Notes: generated from the letters alone by a model not told the origin. Positions 8,567 through 17,872 are shown, numbered from the stretch's first letter. The stretch is DNA of 24,305 bases from an uncultured Marinilabiliaceae bacterium (GCA_905235955.1 CAJONN010000005.1:1-24305), one strand, 5' to 3'. Program-made: numbers and translations.

Positions 8567-8597
8567 TGTTTTGTTTATAAATTTCAGAATGAGGCTT

Positions 8598-9047
8598 TTA
8601 TGCCAAAAGTTTCTTCACACAATCTGATATTTCTTTGCCATCGGCTTTACCAGCTAAGGCTTTATTGGCTAAGCCCATTACTTTACCCATCTCTTTGATG
8701 CTGGTAGCACCGCTCTGTGCTATAATATCTTTCACAGCGGCTTCAAGCTGCTCTGGTGTGAGGGCTGCAGGCAAATATGTTTCAAGCACCGATGCTTGTT
8801 GCAACTCGCCATCAGCCAAGTCCTGACGGCCCTGACCAACAAATATTTGTGCAGCATCTTTGCGCTGTTTTACCATTTTTTTGAGCACTTTTATGGCTTC
8901 GTCATCTGACAGTTCTTCGCCTTGTGGTTTAGCTGTTTTAGCTTCCAAAAGTTCTTTTTTGGCACCTCTAAGCGCTTCCAAGCGTACTTGGTCATGAGCC
9001 TTCATGGCTGCCATTATCTCTTTGCTTATTTGATCAAACAAACTCAT
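8598..9047 (-). CDS. GatB/YqeY domain protein
   Basis: The 149-residue protein matches the YqeY family over its full length: an N-terminal helical part (MSLFDQISKEIMAAMKAHDQ, then LEALRGAKKELLEAK), a middle QRKDAAQIFVGQGRQDLAD segment, and the C-terminal GatB/YqeY helical domain with TSIKEMGKVMGLANKALAGK and a final DGKEISDCVKKLL. The domain also occurs at the C-terminus of the amidotransferase subunit GatB, where it contacts tRNA; the free protein has no established reaction. It follows ftsZ by 33 nt, an arrangement common in Bacteroidota, so it is probably cotranscribed with division genes. Confidence 0.92.
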   Translation of the reverse strand: MSLFDQISKEIMAAMKAHDQVRLEALRGAKKELLEAKTAKPQGEELSDDEAIKVLKKMVKQRKDAAQIFVGQGRQDLADGELQQASVLETYLPAALTPEQLEAAVKDIIAQSGATSIKEMGKVMGLANKALAGKADGKEISDCVKKLLA

Positions 9048-9080
9048 GATTATTTATGTTTTGATGTTGTTTTTTAGTTG

Positions 9081-10385
9081 TTATTTTGCTGCTCTGCGCT
9101 GATATGCCGGAACATTTTCAATGGTTTGCAATATACCTTTATTTAGCAATTGCTCGTATGGCAATATTTGTGGTGCCGCCAACATACGTGTGTCATAGGT
9201 CTCTTCTTGTACTACACTACTGCGAACGTTATCGTAAAGTTGTGCTATGATTTTTTTCTCTGCATTGGCGGTTTCATCAGCATCGGTAAGATCAATCACT
9301 TTTCTGCTCGCAGCTTCATCTTCATCATTTTCTGGTTCGTTGATGTCAACTACAAGCATATCTTCTTTTTGCGTATTTTCATTGAATATGCTATCAGAGA
9401 AGCCTGCAGCAACAATGGTTACACGCAGTTCGTCGCCCAAGCTCTCATCAATGCCTGTGCCATATTTCACTGCAAAGTTTTCTTCGTTGCCACCAGCAAT
9501 GTTGCTCACATAGCCCATTATTTTGTCAAATTCGCTTTCAAGCATTTCGTGTTCTTCGCTGCTGAAAATGTTGACCAAAACCCAGTGCGAGCCACGTATG
9601 TCGTTGTTGTTGAGCAATGGCGATGTTATGGCATTTTTTACTGCTTCTACGGCTCTATCTTCGCCACGTGCTGTGCCTGTGCCAATAAGTGCTACGCCAC
9701 TATCTTTGAGTGCGCTACTTACATCGGCAAAGTCGACGTTGCTATCGCCGTATACTGTTATGATTTCTGCCAAGCTTTTGGTTGCGGTAGCCAAAACGCC
9801 ATCGGCACATTTGAGTGCTTTGCGGTGTGGAAGGTCGCCATAGATGTCGTGTAGGCGTTCGTTGTTGACTACAAGCACTGCGTCAGAGCTTGCTTCCATC
9901 TCTTTTACACCTTCGATGGCTGCTTTTATTTTTTTAGGTTGTTCGCGTTTGTATGGTATTGATACGATACCTATGGTTAGTATGCCCATATCTTTAGCTG
10001 TTTTGGCTATAATAGGAGCAGCGCCAGTGCCAGTACCGCCGCCCATACCTGCCGTAACAAAAAGCATTTCAGCCCCTTGCAACACAGCTTTTATCTCTTC
10101 AATAGACTCTATAGCACATTCTTTTCCTTTTTGAGGAACACAACCACAACCAAGTCCTTTGGTTATCGACGGACCGAGTTGTACTTTGATTGGAGCAGGA
10201 TTTTGGTCGAGTGCCTGCTTATCGGTATTGGCTACGATATAGTTGACACCTTCGATGCCAATCTCTATCATATTTTTCACTGCGCTACCACCTGCACCAC
10301 CTACACCTATAACTCTAATTATAGATGTAAGTTCTGACTGCAAGTCTTGCACAGAATTGCTAAAATCAATTCTCGAGTCTTCCAT
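9081..10385 (-). CDS. ftsZ: Cell division GTPase FtsZ
   Basis: FtsZ polymerises with GTP into the cytoplasmic ring that recruits the divisome. The 434-residue protein has the tubulin-like core: GVGGAGGSAVKNM (27-39), the signature GGGTGTG at 115-121, and the T7 catalytic loop NVDFAD at 216-221. A disordered acidic linker (about 345-410) leads to a C-terminal peptide ENVPAYQRRAAK, which resembles the D/E-x-PAFLR-type site for FtsA. Oddly, the normally conserved T3 loop (GLGAGxNPE in most FtsZ) reads GLGCGCVPQKGKECA at 77-91, with three Cys and no Asn-Pro-Glu. The ATG at 10385 lies 42 nt after ftsA. The reading frame is intact and every other motif is normal, so it is probably active. Confidence 0.97.
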   Translation of the reverse strand: MEDSRIDFSNSVQDLQSELTSIIRVIGVGGAGGSAVKNMIEIGIEGVNYIVANTDKQALDQNPAPIKVQLGPSITKGLGCGCVPQKGKECAIESIEEIKAVLQGAEMLFVTAGMGGGTGTGAAPIIAKTAKDMGILTIGIVSIPYKREQPKKIKAAIEGVKEMEASSDAVLVVNNERLHDIYGDLPHRKALKCADGVLATATKSLAEIITVYGDSNVDFADVSSALKDSGVALIGTGTARGEDRAVEAVKNAITSPLLNNNDIRGSHWVLVNIFSSEEHEMLESEFDKIMGYVSNIAGGNEENFAVKYGTGIDESLGDELRVTIVAAGFSDSIFNENTQKEDMLVVDINEPENDEDEAASRKVIDLTDADETANAEKKIIAQLYDNVRSSVVQEETYDTRMLAAPQILPYEQLLNKGILQTIENVPAYQRRAAK

Positions 10386-10427
10386 AATGTTTGTGCTTAT
10401 ATTCGATTTTTCCTATTTGGATTTATT

Positions 10428-11810
10428 TCACTTTTCTTCTTCCAGCAACGATCCGTCACCAAGTTTTTCACTTATTGTTTTCACCTTATCAGCAAAACTT
10501 GACAAAAGACCTTTATTTTTCTTTTTCTGAGGTTCTGCTTCTGGTGCTTTTGCAGGTTCGGGTGTAGGTTCGGGCTGGTTGATAGGTTCGGTTTCAAGAG
10601 GCAGTGGTACGTGCGACTCTGTGTTGGTTTGTGGTGTAAAGAGGTCAGCCTCCTCGGTTTCACGAACATAGAGTATCAGCATACCATATGCGCCAGCGAG
10701 CTTAGGTGATATTTCGTTGCTAAGATTGCCGGGCAATTGTGGTATACGCACTGGGTGGTCTATGCTATTTTCAAACAGCTTGCCTATGCCTTGTAGTTCG
10801 GCACCGCCTCCAACGAGCATAACATACGATATGCTATTGTTGAAACGCGATTGTACCAAAAGCGAACCAACATAAGTGGCTATTTCCTCTACACGTGCAC
10901 GTGCAACAAAATCATATTTATCTATGTCTATTTTTATCTCATCATCACCATCTTTCAAGATGATGTAGCGTTGCTCAATATTATTTCTGTTGCGTATCTT
11001 TTCTTTGGCTTGTAAGCCATAAGTTTGCTTGAGCCACTCTGCTTGAGCAGTTGTTACATTCAAACCTTGCACAATATCAGATGTGATGGTGGCTGAGCCA
11101 AAAGGCAGTGAACGCTCGAATGTGAGTACGCCATTGCCAAAGATAGCTACATTGGTGGTACCTGCGCCCAAGTCAACTAATGCAACTATGTTGTTTTTCT
11201 CTTCATTGCCAATATACAATGCGCCTTTGGCCGAAGCACTGGTATATGTTTTTGATACACTATTTTGTCTGGGCAACGATTTGTTGATGTTTTCTATATC
11301 GCTTTTGCGCACGTAGCACGCATAATATCTGGCTTCGATCCGACTGCCATTGAGATTTAATACTGATGGAGTAAACTTACCGCTATCAACAGAGTACCCT
11401 AAATCAAGAAAACGACTCTTCTCTTCTGTGTCCTCAATATAAATATCATTTTCAGCTCTACGCCTTAGTTCGTCAATAATAGCAACATCTATGGGGCGGT
11501 TGGGCAAGTCCATCTGTTGGCGTTTTTCTACGTAGCGATAAGATAGTGCACCAACATTTGCCACAATAACAATTTTGCTAGCCTTTTTTATTTGACGCTT
11601 CACATTGTCCCATAACTTATTGGCTATAACAGAGAATTCGAACGGATTGGCAACTATGCCATACGCTACGCCCCTCGATGGCAATGTCTCTTGGTAGATA
11701 ACATTGACACCAAATGTACTGGTGCTATCTGCCACGCCCATTATTACGCTTGTCGATTCTGTGCCTATATCGAAAGTTACTATAATTGTAGATTTATTAT
11801 CTTTATCCAT
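10428..11810 (-). CDS. ftsA: Cell division protein FtsA
   Basis: FtsA is an actin-like ATPase that tethers FtsZ to the inner membrane and signals to FtsW/FtsI. In 460 residues the nucleotide-binding motifs are FDIGTESTSV (13-22, phosphate 1), LVDLGAGTTNVAIF (211-224, phosphate 2) and MLVGGGAELQGI (331-342, adenosine site); the SHS2-type 1C subdomain falls at about 85-165. After the core comes a Pro/Glu-rich linker (about 400-427), then a Lys-rich segment and LLSSFADKVKTISEKLGDG (about 435-453), which can form the amphipathic membrane helix. The tail ends in five acidic or basic residues. It lies 9 nt after ftsQ and 42 nt before ftsZ. Confidence 0.95.
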   Translation of the reverse strand: MDKDNKSTIIVTFDIGTESTSVIMGVADSTSTFGVNVIYQETLPSRGVAYGIVANPFEFSVIANKLWDNVKRQIKKASKIVIVANVGALSYRYVEKRQQMDLPNRPIDVAIIDELRRRAENDIYIEDTEEKSRFLDLGYSVDSGKFTPSVLNLNGSRIEARYYACYVRKSDIENINKSLPRQNSVSKTYTSASAKGALYIGNEEKNNIVALVDLGAGTTNVAIFGNGVLTFERSLPFGSATITSDIVQGLNVTTAQAEWLKQTYGLQAKEKIRNRNNIEQRYIILKDGDDEIKIDIDKYDFVARARVEEIATYVGSLLVQSRFNNSISYVMLVGGGAELQGIGKLFENSIDHPVRIPQLPGNLSNEISPKLAGAYGMLILYVRETEEADLFTPQTNTESHVPLPLETEPINQPEPTPEPAKAPEAEPQKKKNKGLLSSFADKVKTISEKLGDGSLLEEEK

Positions 11811-11819
11811 AATGCTGCT

Positions 11820-12578
11820 TTAATTTCTTTTGGTGCAAATAATCTGACCTTTGTACTTCATACAAATGCGGTTATACAAGTTCCACTCTTTAGGCTTCCA
11901 ACCTTTTTTATATAGTGTAAATAGGTTATCGAATTTTTCTTCCATTCGTTCGGTTGTGCCAAATTCTATAACATGATCACCCACACGCGGTATGAGTATA
12001 AATTCGTGCTTTGCAGTAACGTATATTTGTTCTATTTGTGCGCGCCAAAATTTGTCGGCTCTGATATACAAGCATAGTTTTATCAGTTCGTCGACGTTGT
12101 TGTCTATGTTGCCACTCACCACTACTGTGTTGGCTCTAACATCGGGCTGAACTTTCATTTTGTATTTTTCGCTATCCATATAATACGACTCTGATGTACC
12201 AAAGACGTGCATTATTGGTTCGCGCTGCAATACACTTACATGCAATACGCCTCCCGGTGTGGTATACATTTGGCATTTCTTTACTACTGCCGATTGCTCT
12301 ATCTCGCGCTCCATTTCATAGAGGTTAAGATCATTGAGTTTGGTACCAGCTAAGGCTGGCCATGCGTGTTTTACCTTATCTTCAAGGGCACGACGCGTTA
12401 TCATCACATCGTCAGATAAGTTGTCTATTTCGGCTACTACACTTTGGCATTCGGCATCAGCTTTTTCTGCAGAAACAAACGACATCATGATGGGGAAATA
12501 TGCCAAAACTACCACCCATATCAGGAGATGTAGCACTCGTTTCCACATCGGAGTTGTATGTTTCTGTACTTTAGCCAT
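11820..12578 (-). CDS. ftsQ: Cell division protein FtsQ
   Basis: FtsQ is a bitopic inner-membrane protein that links cytoplasmic and periplasmic parts of the divisome and helps activate FtsWI. The 252-residue product has a short basic N-terminus, one membrane segment (about 14-32, LLIWVVVLAYFPIMMSF) and a periplasmic part whose start (about 60-130, with LNDLNLYEMEREIEQSAVVK) fits a POTRA-like domain; YVTAKHEFILIPRVGDHVIEFG fits the FtsQ beta domain. Sequence similarity is low, so the call leans on topology and on the position between murC and ftsA. I use the ATG at 12578; a TTG two codons upstream also leaves the frame open. It begins 12 nt after murC. Confidence 0.88.
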   Translation of the reverse strand: MAKVQKHTTPMWKRVLHLLIWVVVLAYFPIMMSFVSAEKADAECQSVVAEIDNLSDDVMITRRALEDKVKHAWPALAGTKLNDLNLYEMEREIEQSAVVKKCQMYTTPGGVLHVSVLQREPIMHVFGTSESYYMDSEKYKMKVQPDVRANTVVVSGNIDNNVDELIKLCLYIRADKFWRAQIEQIYVTAKHEFILIPRVGDHVIEFGTTERMEEKFDNLFTLYKKGWKPKEWNLYNRICMKYKGQIICTKRN

Positions 12579-12590
12579 AACCAATGTATA

Positions 12591-13979
12591 TTATTGCTTA
12601 TCAATCACTTGACGAAGTTCTTTTTCTACTTCAGGCACCATTGCGTCAATATTTCCAGCTCCCATCATCACAAGCACATCGAGTGGGCGCTGTAATATAT
12701 CAGCTATGAGTGTTTGTTTGGTTGTGAGTTGCACATCGGCATTAGGCATGAGATTGGCAAGCATCTGACTGTTAACGCCTTCGATAGGCAGTTCGCGAGC
12801 CGGATAGATATCGAGGAGCAATATACGATCGGCCAACGATAGTGCTTTAGCAAACTCTGGAGCAAAATCGCGCGTACGAGTGTAAAGGTGTGGCTGAAAA
12901 ACTACAGTTATTTTGCGTTTATCATACATCTCGCGCACCGATGTGAGCATAGTGCTTATCTCTGCTGGATGATGAGCATAATCGTCAATGAGCACAAAGT
13001 TTTTCTCTTCGATGTGATATTGGAATCGGCGACGATTGCCCGTAAATGTGCGAAGTGCAGTGCGTACATCATCTTCGTTGGCACCAGCAAGCATTGCGAG
13101 TGCTACAGCTGCTACGGCATTTTCTACATTGTGCCTACCGGGCAGTCCGAGCATCACATCGCGCACTATGCCAAATGGCGTTGATATAGAAAAATGATAG
13201 CGGTCGGCACTCAGGTGAATGCCAAATGCATAAAAGTCGGCCTTAGTATCGGTAGCCGAATAGGTGAATAGTTCTACGTCTTCATCAATATCTTGCTCAC
13301 TTATAGGCAAGCCCAATTTGCATACGAGTGAGCCACCAACTGTGGTTTGTGAGGCATATTGCTTGAAGGCTTTCACTACCTCATCTTTGGTGCCATAGAC
13401 GTCGAGATGATCAGCATCCATAGCGGTGATGAGCGATATATAGGGATGAAGCGTCAGAAACGAACGGTCGTATTCATCAGCTTCAGTAACTACAAAGTTG
13501 GAGTTGGTGTTGCTCCAATAGTTGGTGCCATAGTTGTTTGATATTCCACCCAAAAATGCTGAGCAACCAAACTCTGACTGCCTAAGTATGTGTGCAACAA
13601 GTGTAGATGTGGTTGTTTTGCCGTGTGTGCCTGCAATGCAAATAGCATCGGCTTGCGAAGTAAGCTGACCAAGCATTGCCGAGCGTTTGACAACATCGAA
13701 ACCTCCGTTGCGGAAGAATGTGAGTATGTTGTTATCAGCAGGAATGGCTGGTGTAAAGACTACTTTGGTTTGTTCTTTATCACGGAAAATAGGCTGAACA
13801 GACTCTACATTGTCATCAAAAGTAATGCTGATACCCTCTGATTCTATTTCGTTGGTAAGTTTGGTAGGGGTACGATCATAGCCAGCCACGTTGTAGCCCA
13901 AAGCTTTGAAGTGGCGAGCCAATGCGCTCATTCCGATGCCACCTATGCCAACAAAATATATGTTTTTAAAGTCTGACAT
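12591..13979 (-). CDS. murC: UDP-N-acetylmuramate-L-alanine ligase MurC
   Basis: MurC adds L-Ala to UDP-MurNAc with ATP, the first peptide step of peptidoglycan precursor synthesis. The 462-residue protein has the N-terminal UDP-binding Rossmann motif GIGGIGMSALARH (11-23), the ATP loop GTHGKTTTS (117-125), a middle-domain MDADHLDVYGTKDEV segment, and the C-terminal ligase domain with TGNRRRFQYH, DDYAHHPAEI and VFQPHLYTRT. All Mur ligase hallmarks are present and the length is normal. It starts the murC-ftsQ-ftsA-ftsZ stretch after a 151-nt gap, which may hold a promoter. Confidence 0.98.
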   Translation of the reverse strand: MSDFKNIYFVGIGGIGMSALARHFKALGYNVAGYDRTPTKLTNEIESEGISITFDDNVESVQPIFRDKEQTKVVFTPAIPADNNILTFFRNGGFDVVKRSAMLGQLTSQADAICIAGTHGKTTTSTLVAHILRQSEFGCSAFLGGISNNYGTNYWSNTNSNFVVTEADEYDRSFLTLHPYISLITAMDADHLDVYGTKDEVVKAFKQYASQTTVGGSLVCKLGLPISEQDIDEDVELFTYSATDTKADFYAFGIHLSADRYHFSISTPFGIVRDVMLGLPGRHNVENAVAAVALAMLAGANEDDVRTALRTFTGNRRRFQYHIEEKNFVLIDDYAHHPAEISTMLTSVREMYDKRKITVVFQPHLYTRTRDFAPEFAKALSLADRILLLDIYPARELPIEGVNSQMLANLMPNADVQLTTKQTLIADILQRPLDVLVMMGAGNIDAMVPEVEKELRQVIDKQ

Positions 13980-14066
13980 AATTTTATTTTGTATTTCACT
14001 TGTTTTTAGGGATATTCTATCAATTTTTGTTTCAGTCGTTTTTTGCTTTTATTCGGTAAAAAACTT

Positions 14067-14094
14067 CAAGTTTATCAGCCTTTTTTTATTCAAA
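14067..14094 (-). promoter_or_regulatory. Weak promoter candidate ahead of murC
   Basis: The 151-nt AT-rich gap between murG and murC contains, on the minus strand, TTTG (14094-14091), 16 nt, then TAAACTTG (14074-14067). The second box misses TAnnTTTG by one base, and the spacing is about three bases short of the usual 19. The second box overlaps a perfect short palindrome, AAACTTCAAGTTT (14061-14073). A gap this long in a tightly packed cluster makes a promoter plausible, but the match is poor. I see no terminator in the gap. Confidence 0.28.
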
Positions 14095-14130
14095 TAAAAG
14101 TCAAAAATCGCCTCGACATAATTAATATGA

Positions 14131-15234
14131 CTACCCTTTTGTTGCTAATGCTATTACTTCACGAGCAATATCAGAAGCTGCGTTGGGACGTGCAAATTTA
14201 CGTATATTAACGCCAAGTTGAATCAATTTTTCTTTTTCGTTGAGTATTTCGATGCTATTAGCTATCAATGTATTGGTTTCAGCATCGCGAACCATAAGTG
14301 CAGCACCTTCTCTCACCATAGCCATTGCATTTTTGGTTTGGTGGTCTTCGCTCACGTTGGGCGATGGCACTAAGATTGATGGTTTGCCAAGTAGCGCAAG
14401 TTCTGATATGCTGCTGGCTCCGGCACGCGAGATAACGAGGTCAGCAATGGCAAAAGCATAGTCCATACGCTTGATAAAGTCAAAGGCTCTGACGTTGGCA
14501 CGCGGATTTTGATCGAGTTCGGCTTTTATTTCGTCAAAATATATTTTGCCTGTTTGCCAAAGTAGCTGCACATTGTCAGGTAATTGGTCAAGTGTGGTGC
14601 GTATGCCGTTGTTGATAGAGCGAGCGCCAAGGCTTCCACCTATTATTAGCACTATTGGGTTGTTGTTGTCTTCAAGGCCAAAAAATTTGAGTGCTTCGGC
14701 ACGGTTGATTGGTGCAAGTAGCGACTGACGCACAGGGTTGCCCGTCATTATTATCTTTTCGACAGGGAAGAAACGTTCCATGTTTGGATAAGCTACACAT
14801 ATTTTCTTGGCTTCAGCAGCCAAAATTTTATTGGTAACACCCGGATATGAATTTTGCTCTTGCACCAAACATGGCACACCAGCTTTGGCAGCACGCTGCA
14901 GCACTGGTCCGCTCGCATATCCGCCCACACCTACAGCCACATCGGGCTTGAAGTTGCGCACTATAGAGCCTGCTTTCACCATGCTACCCAACAAACGAAA
15001 TGGGAATAATGTATTGCGGCAAATGTTTCTGACGTTGATCTGACGATGAAAACCAGCCACTGGCAAACCTACTATTTTGTAGCCTGCTGCTGGCACTTTT
15101 TCCATCTCCATTTTGCCTTTGGCGCCAACAAATAGTATCTCTACTGATGGGTCAGCCTCTTTGAGAGCATTGGCTATCGATATGGCGGGGAAAATATGTC
15201 CGCCTGTTCCTCCACCACTTATTATTACTCGCAT
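14131..15234 (-). CDS. murG: Lipid II synthase MurG (UDP-GlcNAc transferase)
   Basis: MurG is a peripheral inner-membrane GT-B glycosyltransferase that moves GlcNAc from UDP-GlcNAc onto lipid I to make lipid II. The 367-residue protein starts with the acceptor-binding G-loop ISGGGTGGHIFP (5-16), has the second G-loop VGVGGYASGP near 102-111 with QEQNSYPGVTNK after it, and the C-terminal donor-binding lobe with GGSLGARSIN (about 199-208), ISRAGASSISEL and SEDHQTKNA. Every family motif is present. It lies 37 nt after ftsW, so synthesis and use of lipid II are encoded side by side. Confidence 0.98.
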   Translation of the reverse strand: MRVIISGGGTGGHIFPAISIANALKEADPSVEILFVGAKGKMEMEKVPAAGYKIVGLPVAGFHRQINVRNICRNTLFPFRLLGSMVKAGSIVRNFKPDVAVGVGGYASGPVLQRAAKAGVPCLVQEQNSYPGVTNKILAAEAKKICVAYPNMERFFPVEKIIMTGNPVRQSLLAPINRAEALKFFGLEDNNNPIVLIIGGSLGARSINNGIRTTLDQLPDNVQLLWQTGKIYFDEIKAELDQNPRANVRAFDFIKRMDYAFAIADLVISRAGASSISELALLGKPSILVPSPNVSEDHQTKNAMAMVREGAALMVRDAETNTLIANSIEILNEKEKLIQLGVNIRKFARPNAASDIAREVIALATKG

Positions 15235-15271
15235 ATTGCTTATATTTTTAGCGTTTTTCGTTCAATACCAA

Positions 15272-16495
15272 CTACTTAGCTTCAGCATCAAAGTCGGTGG
15301 TATCGTCATCATAATCTTCTTTAGTTGTGGGTGTGCTTGCCACTGGTTTAGCCTCGACTGATACTACTTCGCGTTTCACTTCGGCCGAAATTGACAACAT
15401 CAGACCGAGTGCACAACCTATAAACATTGACGATGAGCCACCCATGCTTATCATTGGCAATGTCTGACCTGTTACGGGCAAAATACCTACAGCTACACAC
15501 ATATTTATTGCAGCTTGCAAGGTAATCATTATAACTAAACCAAGCAATGTATATATATGAAAAACTTTGACGCACGACTTTGATATGACTATGGCACGCG
15601 ACAAAAGTCCGATATATGCCAAGATAACCAAAGCACCACCCCAAATTCCATATTCTTCGAGTATTATAGCAAAAATAAAATCGCTAAATGCCATTGGCAA
15701 GAAGTTTTTCATTTTGCTATTGCCTGCACCTACGCCAACCAATCCGCCCGTAGCTACTGCCATTTTCGACTGTATGGCTTGCGAATTTTTGTCGTCATTT
15801 TCATCATCGTCGTTACAGAATCGCTCTATGCGCGCTACCCACGTATTAGCACGTGAAAGTGGCGTATTTTTGAGCAATGGCGCAAATATAAGTATAAGCA
15901 CCAAAAGTCCTACTGCAGCTGATGATATGATGCCAAGCCACTTGAGCGATACATGTCCGATAAAGAGCATAAAACCTATGGTGAAGACTATGAGCAATGC
16001 CGTTGATAGATTTTCGGCTGCAATGAAACCAACAATACCTGCCGACCACAGAAATATTTTGCGCAAACTCTTGTTGGGATCGTCAAAGTTGATGGCAAGC
16101 TGCTTTGCTACATAGATAACAAGTGCTATCTTGGCAAATTCTGATGGTTGTATGGTGATACCACCGCCCAATTTAAACCAACGCGCCGAGCCATTGGTCT
16201 GAGAGCCAACAAAAAGCACCAATACAACTGACAAAAGACCCATCAGCACACCAATGTCGGCAAATGTATAGAACACCTTTGGGCGAATATTGCTACATAC
16301 CAATATTGACAATACACCTAACAGCAAACATACTACGTGGCGCATTATTGTTCCGGTAATATCGCCATTGTGCCTTATATATGCCAACGCTGTAGAGGCG
16401 CTATATACTGACACCAACGACGCTACAACGAGGAACCATATAAATGTCCACATATATTTGTCGCCTTGGTAATATTTTTTTAGCAACTCTTTCAT
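15272..16495 (-). CDS. ftsW: Septal peptidoglycan glycosyltransferase FtsW
   Basis: FtsW is the SEDS-family polytopic enzyme that polymerises lipid II at the septum together with FtsI. The 407-residue protein has about ten hydrophobic segments. SEDS hallmarks include QTNGSARWFKLGGGITIQPSE-type sequence (about 100-120), the periplasmic loop with VGVGAGNSKMKNFLP and FSDFIFAIILEEYG, and the terminal MISMGGSSSMFIGCALGL segment. The cytoplasmic tail after about residue 380 is acidic and low in complexity. I use the ATG at 16495 instead of the TTG one codon upstream. RodA is the main alternative, but the neighbours murD and murG and the dcw context favour FtsW. It follows murD by 29 nt. Confidence 0.95.
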   Translation of the reverse strand: MKELLKKYYQGDKYMWTFIWFLVVASLVSVYSASTALAYIRHNGDITGTIMRHVVCLLLGVLSILVCSNIRPKVFYTFADIGVLMGLLSVVLVLFVGSQTNGSARWFKLGGGITIQPSEFAKIALVIYVAKQLAINFDDPNKSLRKIFLWSAGIVGFIAAENLSTALLIVFTIGFMLFIGHVSLKWLGIISSAAVGLLVLILIFAPLLKNTPLSRANTWVARIERFCNDDDENDDKNSQAIQSKMAVATGGLVGVGAGNSKMKNFLPMAFSDFIFAIILEEYGIWGGALVILAYIGLLSRAIVISKSCVKVFHIYTLLGLVIMITLQAAINMCVAVGILPVTGQTLPMISMGGSSSMFIGCALGLMLSISAEVKREVVSVEAKPVASTPTTKEDYDDDTTDFDAEAK

Positions 16496-16524
16496 CAATA
16501 TCTATATGCAATTCGTCTTTTTTA

Positions 16525-17868
16525 TCATTTTTTGAGTTGCAACACGCTCTCTTTGAACAGATTGCCACGGTGCACATAGCTCTTGAAGAGATCAAAGCTC
16601 GCACAGCAAGGCGAGAGTAAAACCACATCGCCACTCTGAGCCAACTGATGACACTGAGCTATACACTGCTCCATGCTACGCGCCTCAACTATTTGTGGCA
16701 CTATGCCCGTGTAGGCTTTGATGAGCTTAGCATTGTCGATGCCCAAACATACAAGAGCTTTCACCTTGCTCTTGACTAAGTCGTTGAGCGTAGAGTAGTC
16801 GTTGCCTTTATCGGTGCCACCAGCTATCCACACTACAGGTTTCTGCTGGCATTCAAGTGCATACCAAGCAGAGTCAACGTTGGTTGCTTTTGAGTCATCG
16901 ATGTAATCAACGCCATCAACTGTAGCAACATATTCGAGCCTATGCGATGCATTGACAAAGGTTGTAAGTGCATTGGCTATTTGTTCATCAGTAAGACCAG
17001 CAAGTTGAGCTGCCAAACAGGCTTGCATTGCATTGTAAATATTGTGCAAACCTTTGATTGTGAGCTTATCAGCAGCAAATTGCAAGTTATTTTTATCAGT
17101 AGCCTTTACGTGCAAAATGCCATTGCTTGTGTAGGCTGCCGATGTGTTGTTGTGTGTAGAAACAAATAGTCTATTGCCATCAAACTGCATCTGTGGCAAC
17201 CACTCAGTAGTTACGGGGTCATCAGCATTCAGTATGATAGTTTCTGATGGCGTTTGATTTTGTGTTATTCTGAATTTTGAACGAATATAATTTTCAAATT
17301 TATATTCGTATCGGTCTAAATGGTCAGGCGTAATGTTTGTGAGTATTGCAATATCGGCCTTGAAGTCATACATGCCATCGAGCTGAAAACTACTAAGCTC
17401 AATAACATACCAGTCGGCCTGATTGCCTGCAGCTATTTGCCTTGCCAAGCTTGTGCCAACGTTGCCAGCCAATTCTGCTTTGTAGCCTGCCGAGCGCAAA
17501 AGATGATGCGTCAGGAGAGTTGTAGTAGTTTTGCCATTAGCACCTGTAATGCAAATGGTGCGAGCATTGGTATATCGACCTGCAAACTCTATTTCTGAGA
17601 TAATGTTTATACCCTTGGCGCGCAATGCTTTTACTATTGGAGCTTTTTCTGGTATGCCGGGGCTCTTCACCACTTCAGTTGCCGAAAGTATTAGCTCCTC
17701 GGTGTGCTTACCCTCTTCGTATCTGATGCCAAATTGTTCAAGCTCTTGCTTGTGAGCATCGCTAAGTTTCCCACTATCTGACAAAAAGACGTCGAAGCCC
17801 TTTGCCTTGCCAAGCAATGCTGCTCCTACGCCACTTTCGCCACCACCTAATATTATTAGTTTTTCCAT
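16525..17868 (-). CDS. murD: UDP-MurNAc-L-alanine-D-glutamate ligase MurD
   Basis: MurD adds D-Glu to UDP-MurNAc-L-Ala with ATP. In 447 residues it has the N-terminal UDP-binding motif LGGGESGVGAALLG (7-20), the ATP loop GANGKTTTT (109-117), NITPDHLDRY in the middle domain, and the C-terminal HRLEYV plus DDSKATN motifs characteristic of MurD. The final SPCCASFDLFKSYVHRGN stretch (normally SPACASFDxFxxxxxRG) also marks this ligase, with Cys replacing the usual Ala at its third position. It begins four bases after the mraY stop, so the two genes are tightly coupled. Confidence 0.98.
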   Translation of the reverse strand: MEKLIILGGGESGVGAALLGKAKGFDVFLSDSGKLSDAHKQELEQFGIRYEEGKHTEELILSATEVVKSPGIPEKAPIVKALRAKGINIISEIEFAGRYTNARTICITGANGKTTTTLLTHHLLRSAGYKAELAGNVGTSLARQIAAGNQADWYVIELSSFQLDGMYDFKADIAILTNITPDHLDRYEYKFENYIRSKFRITQNQTPSETIILNADDPVTTEWLPQMQFDGNRLFVSTHNNTSAAYTSNGILHVKATDKNNLQFAADKLTIKGLHNIYNAMQACLAAQLAGLTDEQIANALTTFVNASHRLEYVATVDGVDYIDDSKATNVDSAWYALECQQKPVVWIAGGTDKGNDYSTLNDLVKSKVKALVCLGIDNAKLIKAYTGIVPQIVEARSMEQCIAQCHQLAQSGDVVLLSPCCASFDLFKSYVHRGNLFKESVLQLKK

Positions 17869-17872
17869 TGTT

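Noticed and set aside
9150..9854. Plus-strand open frame of 234 codons opposite ftsZ
   Set aside because: It lies entirely antisense to an unmistakable ftsZ. Its product is a Cys/Tyr/Phe-rich string with no domain, as expected from reverse reading of biased codons.
15567..16115. Plus-strand open frame of 182 codons opposite ftsW
   Set aside because: It is antisense to ftsW, has no recognisable motif and no promoter, and its codon pattern is explained by the real gene.
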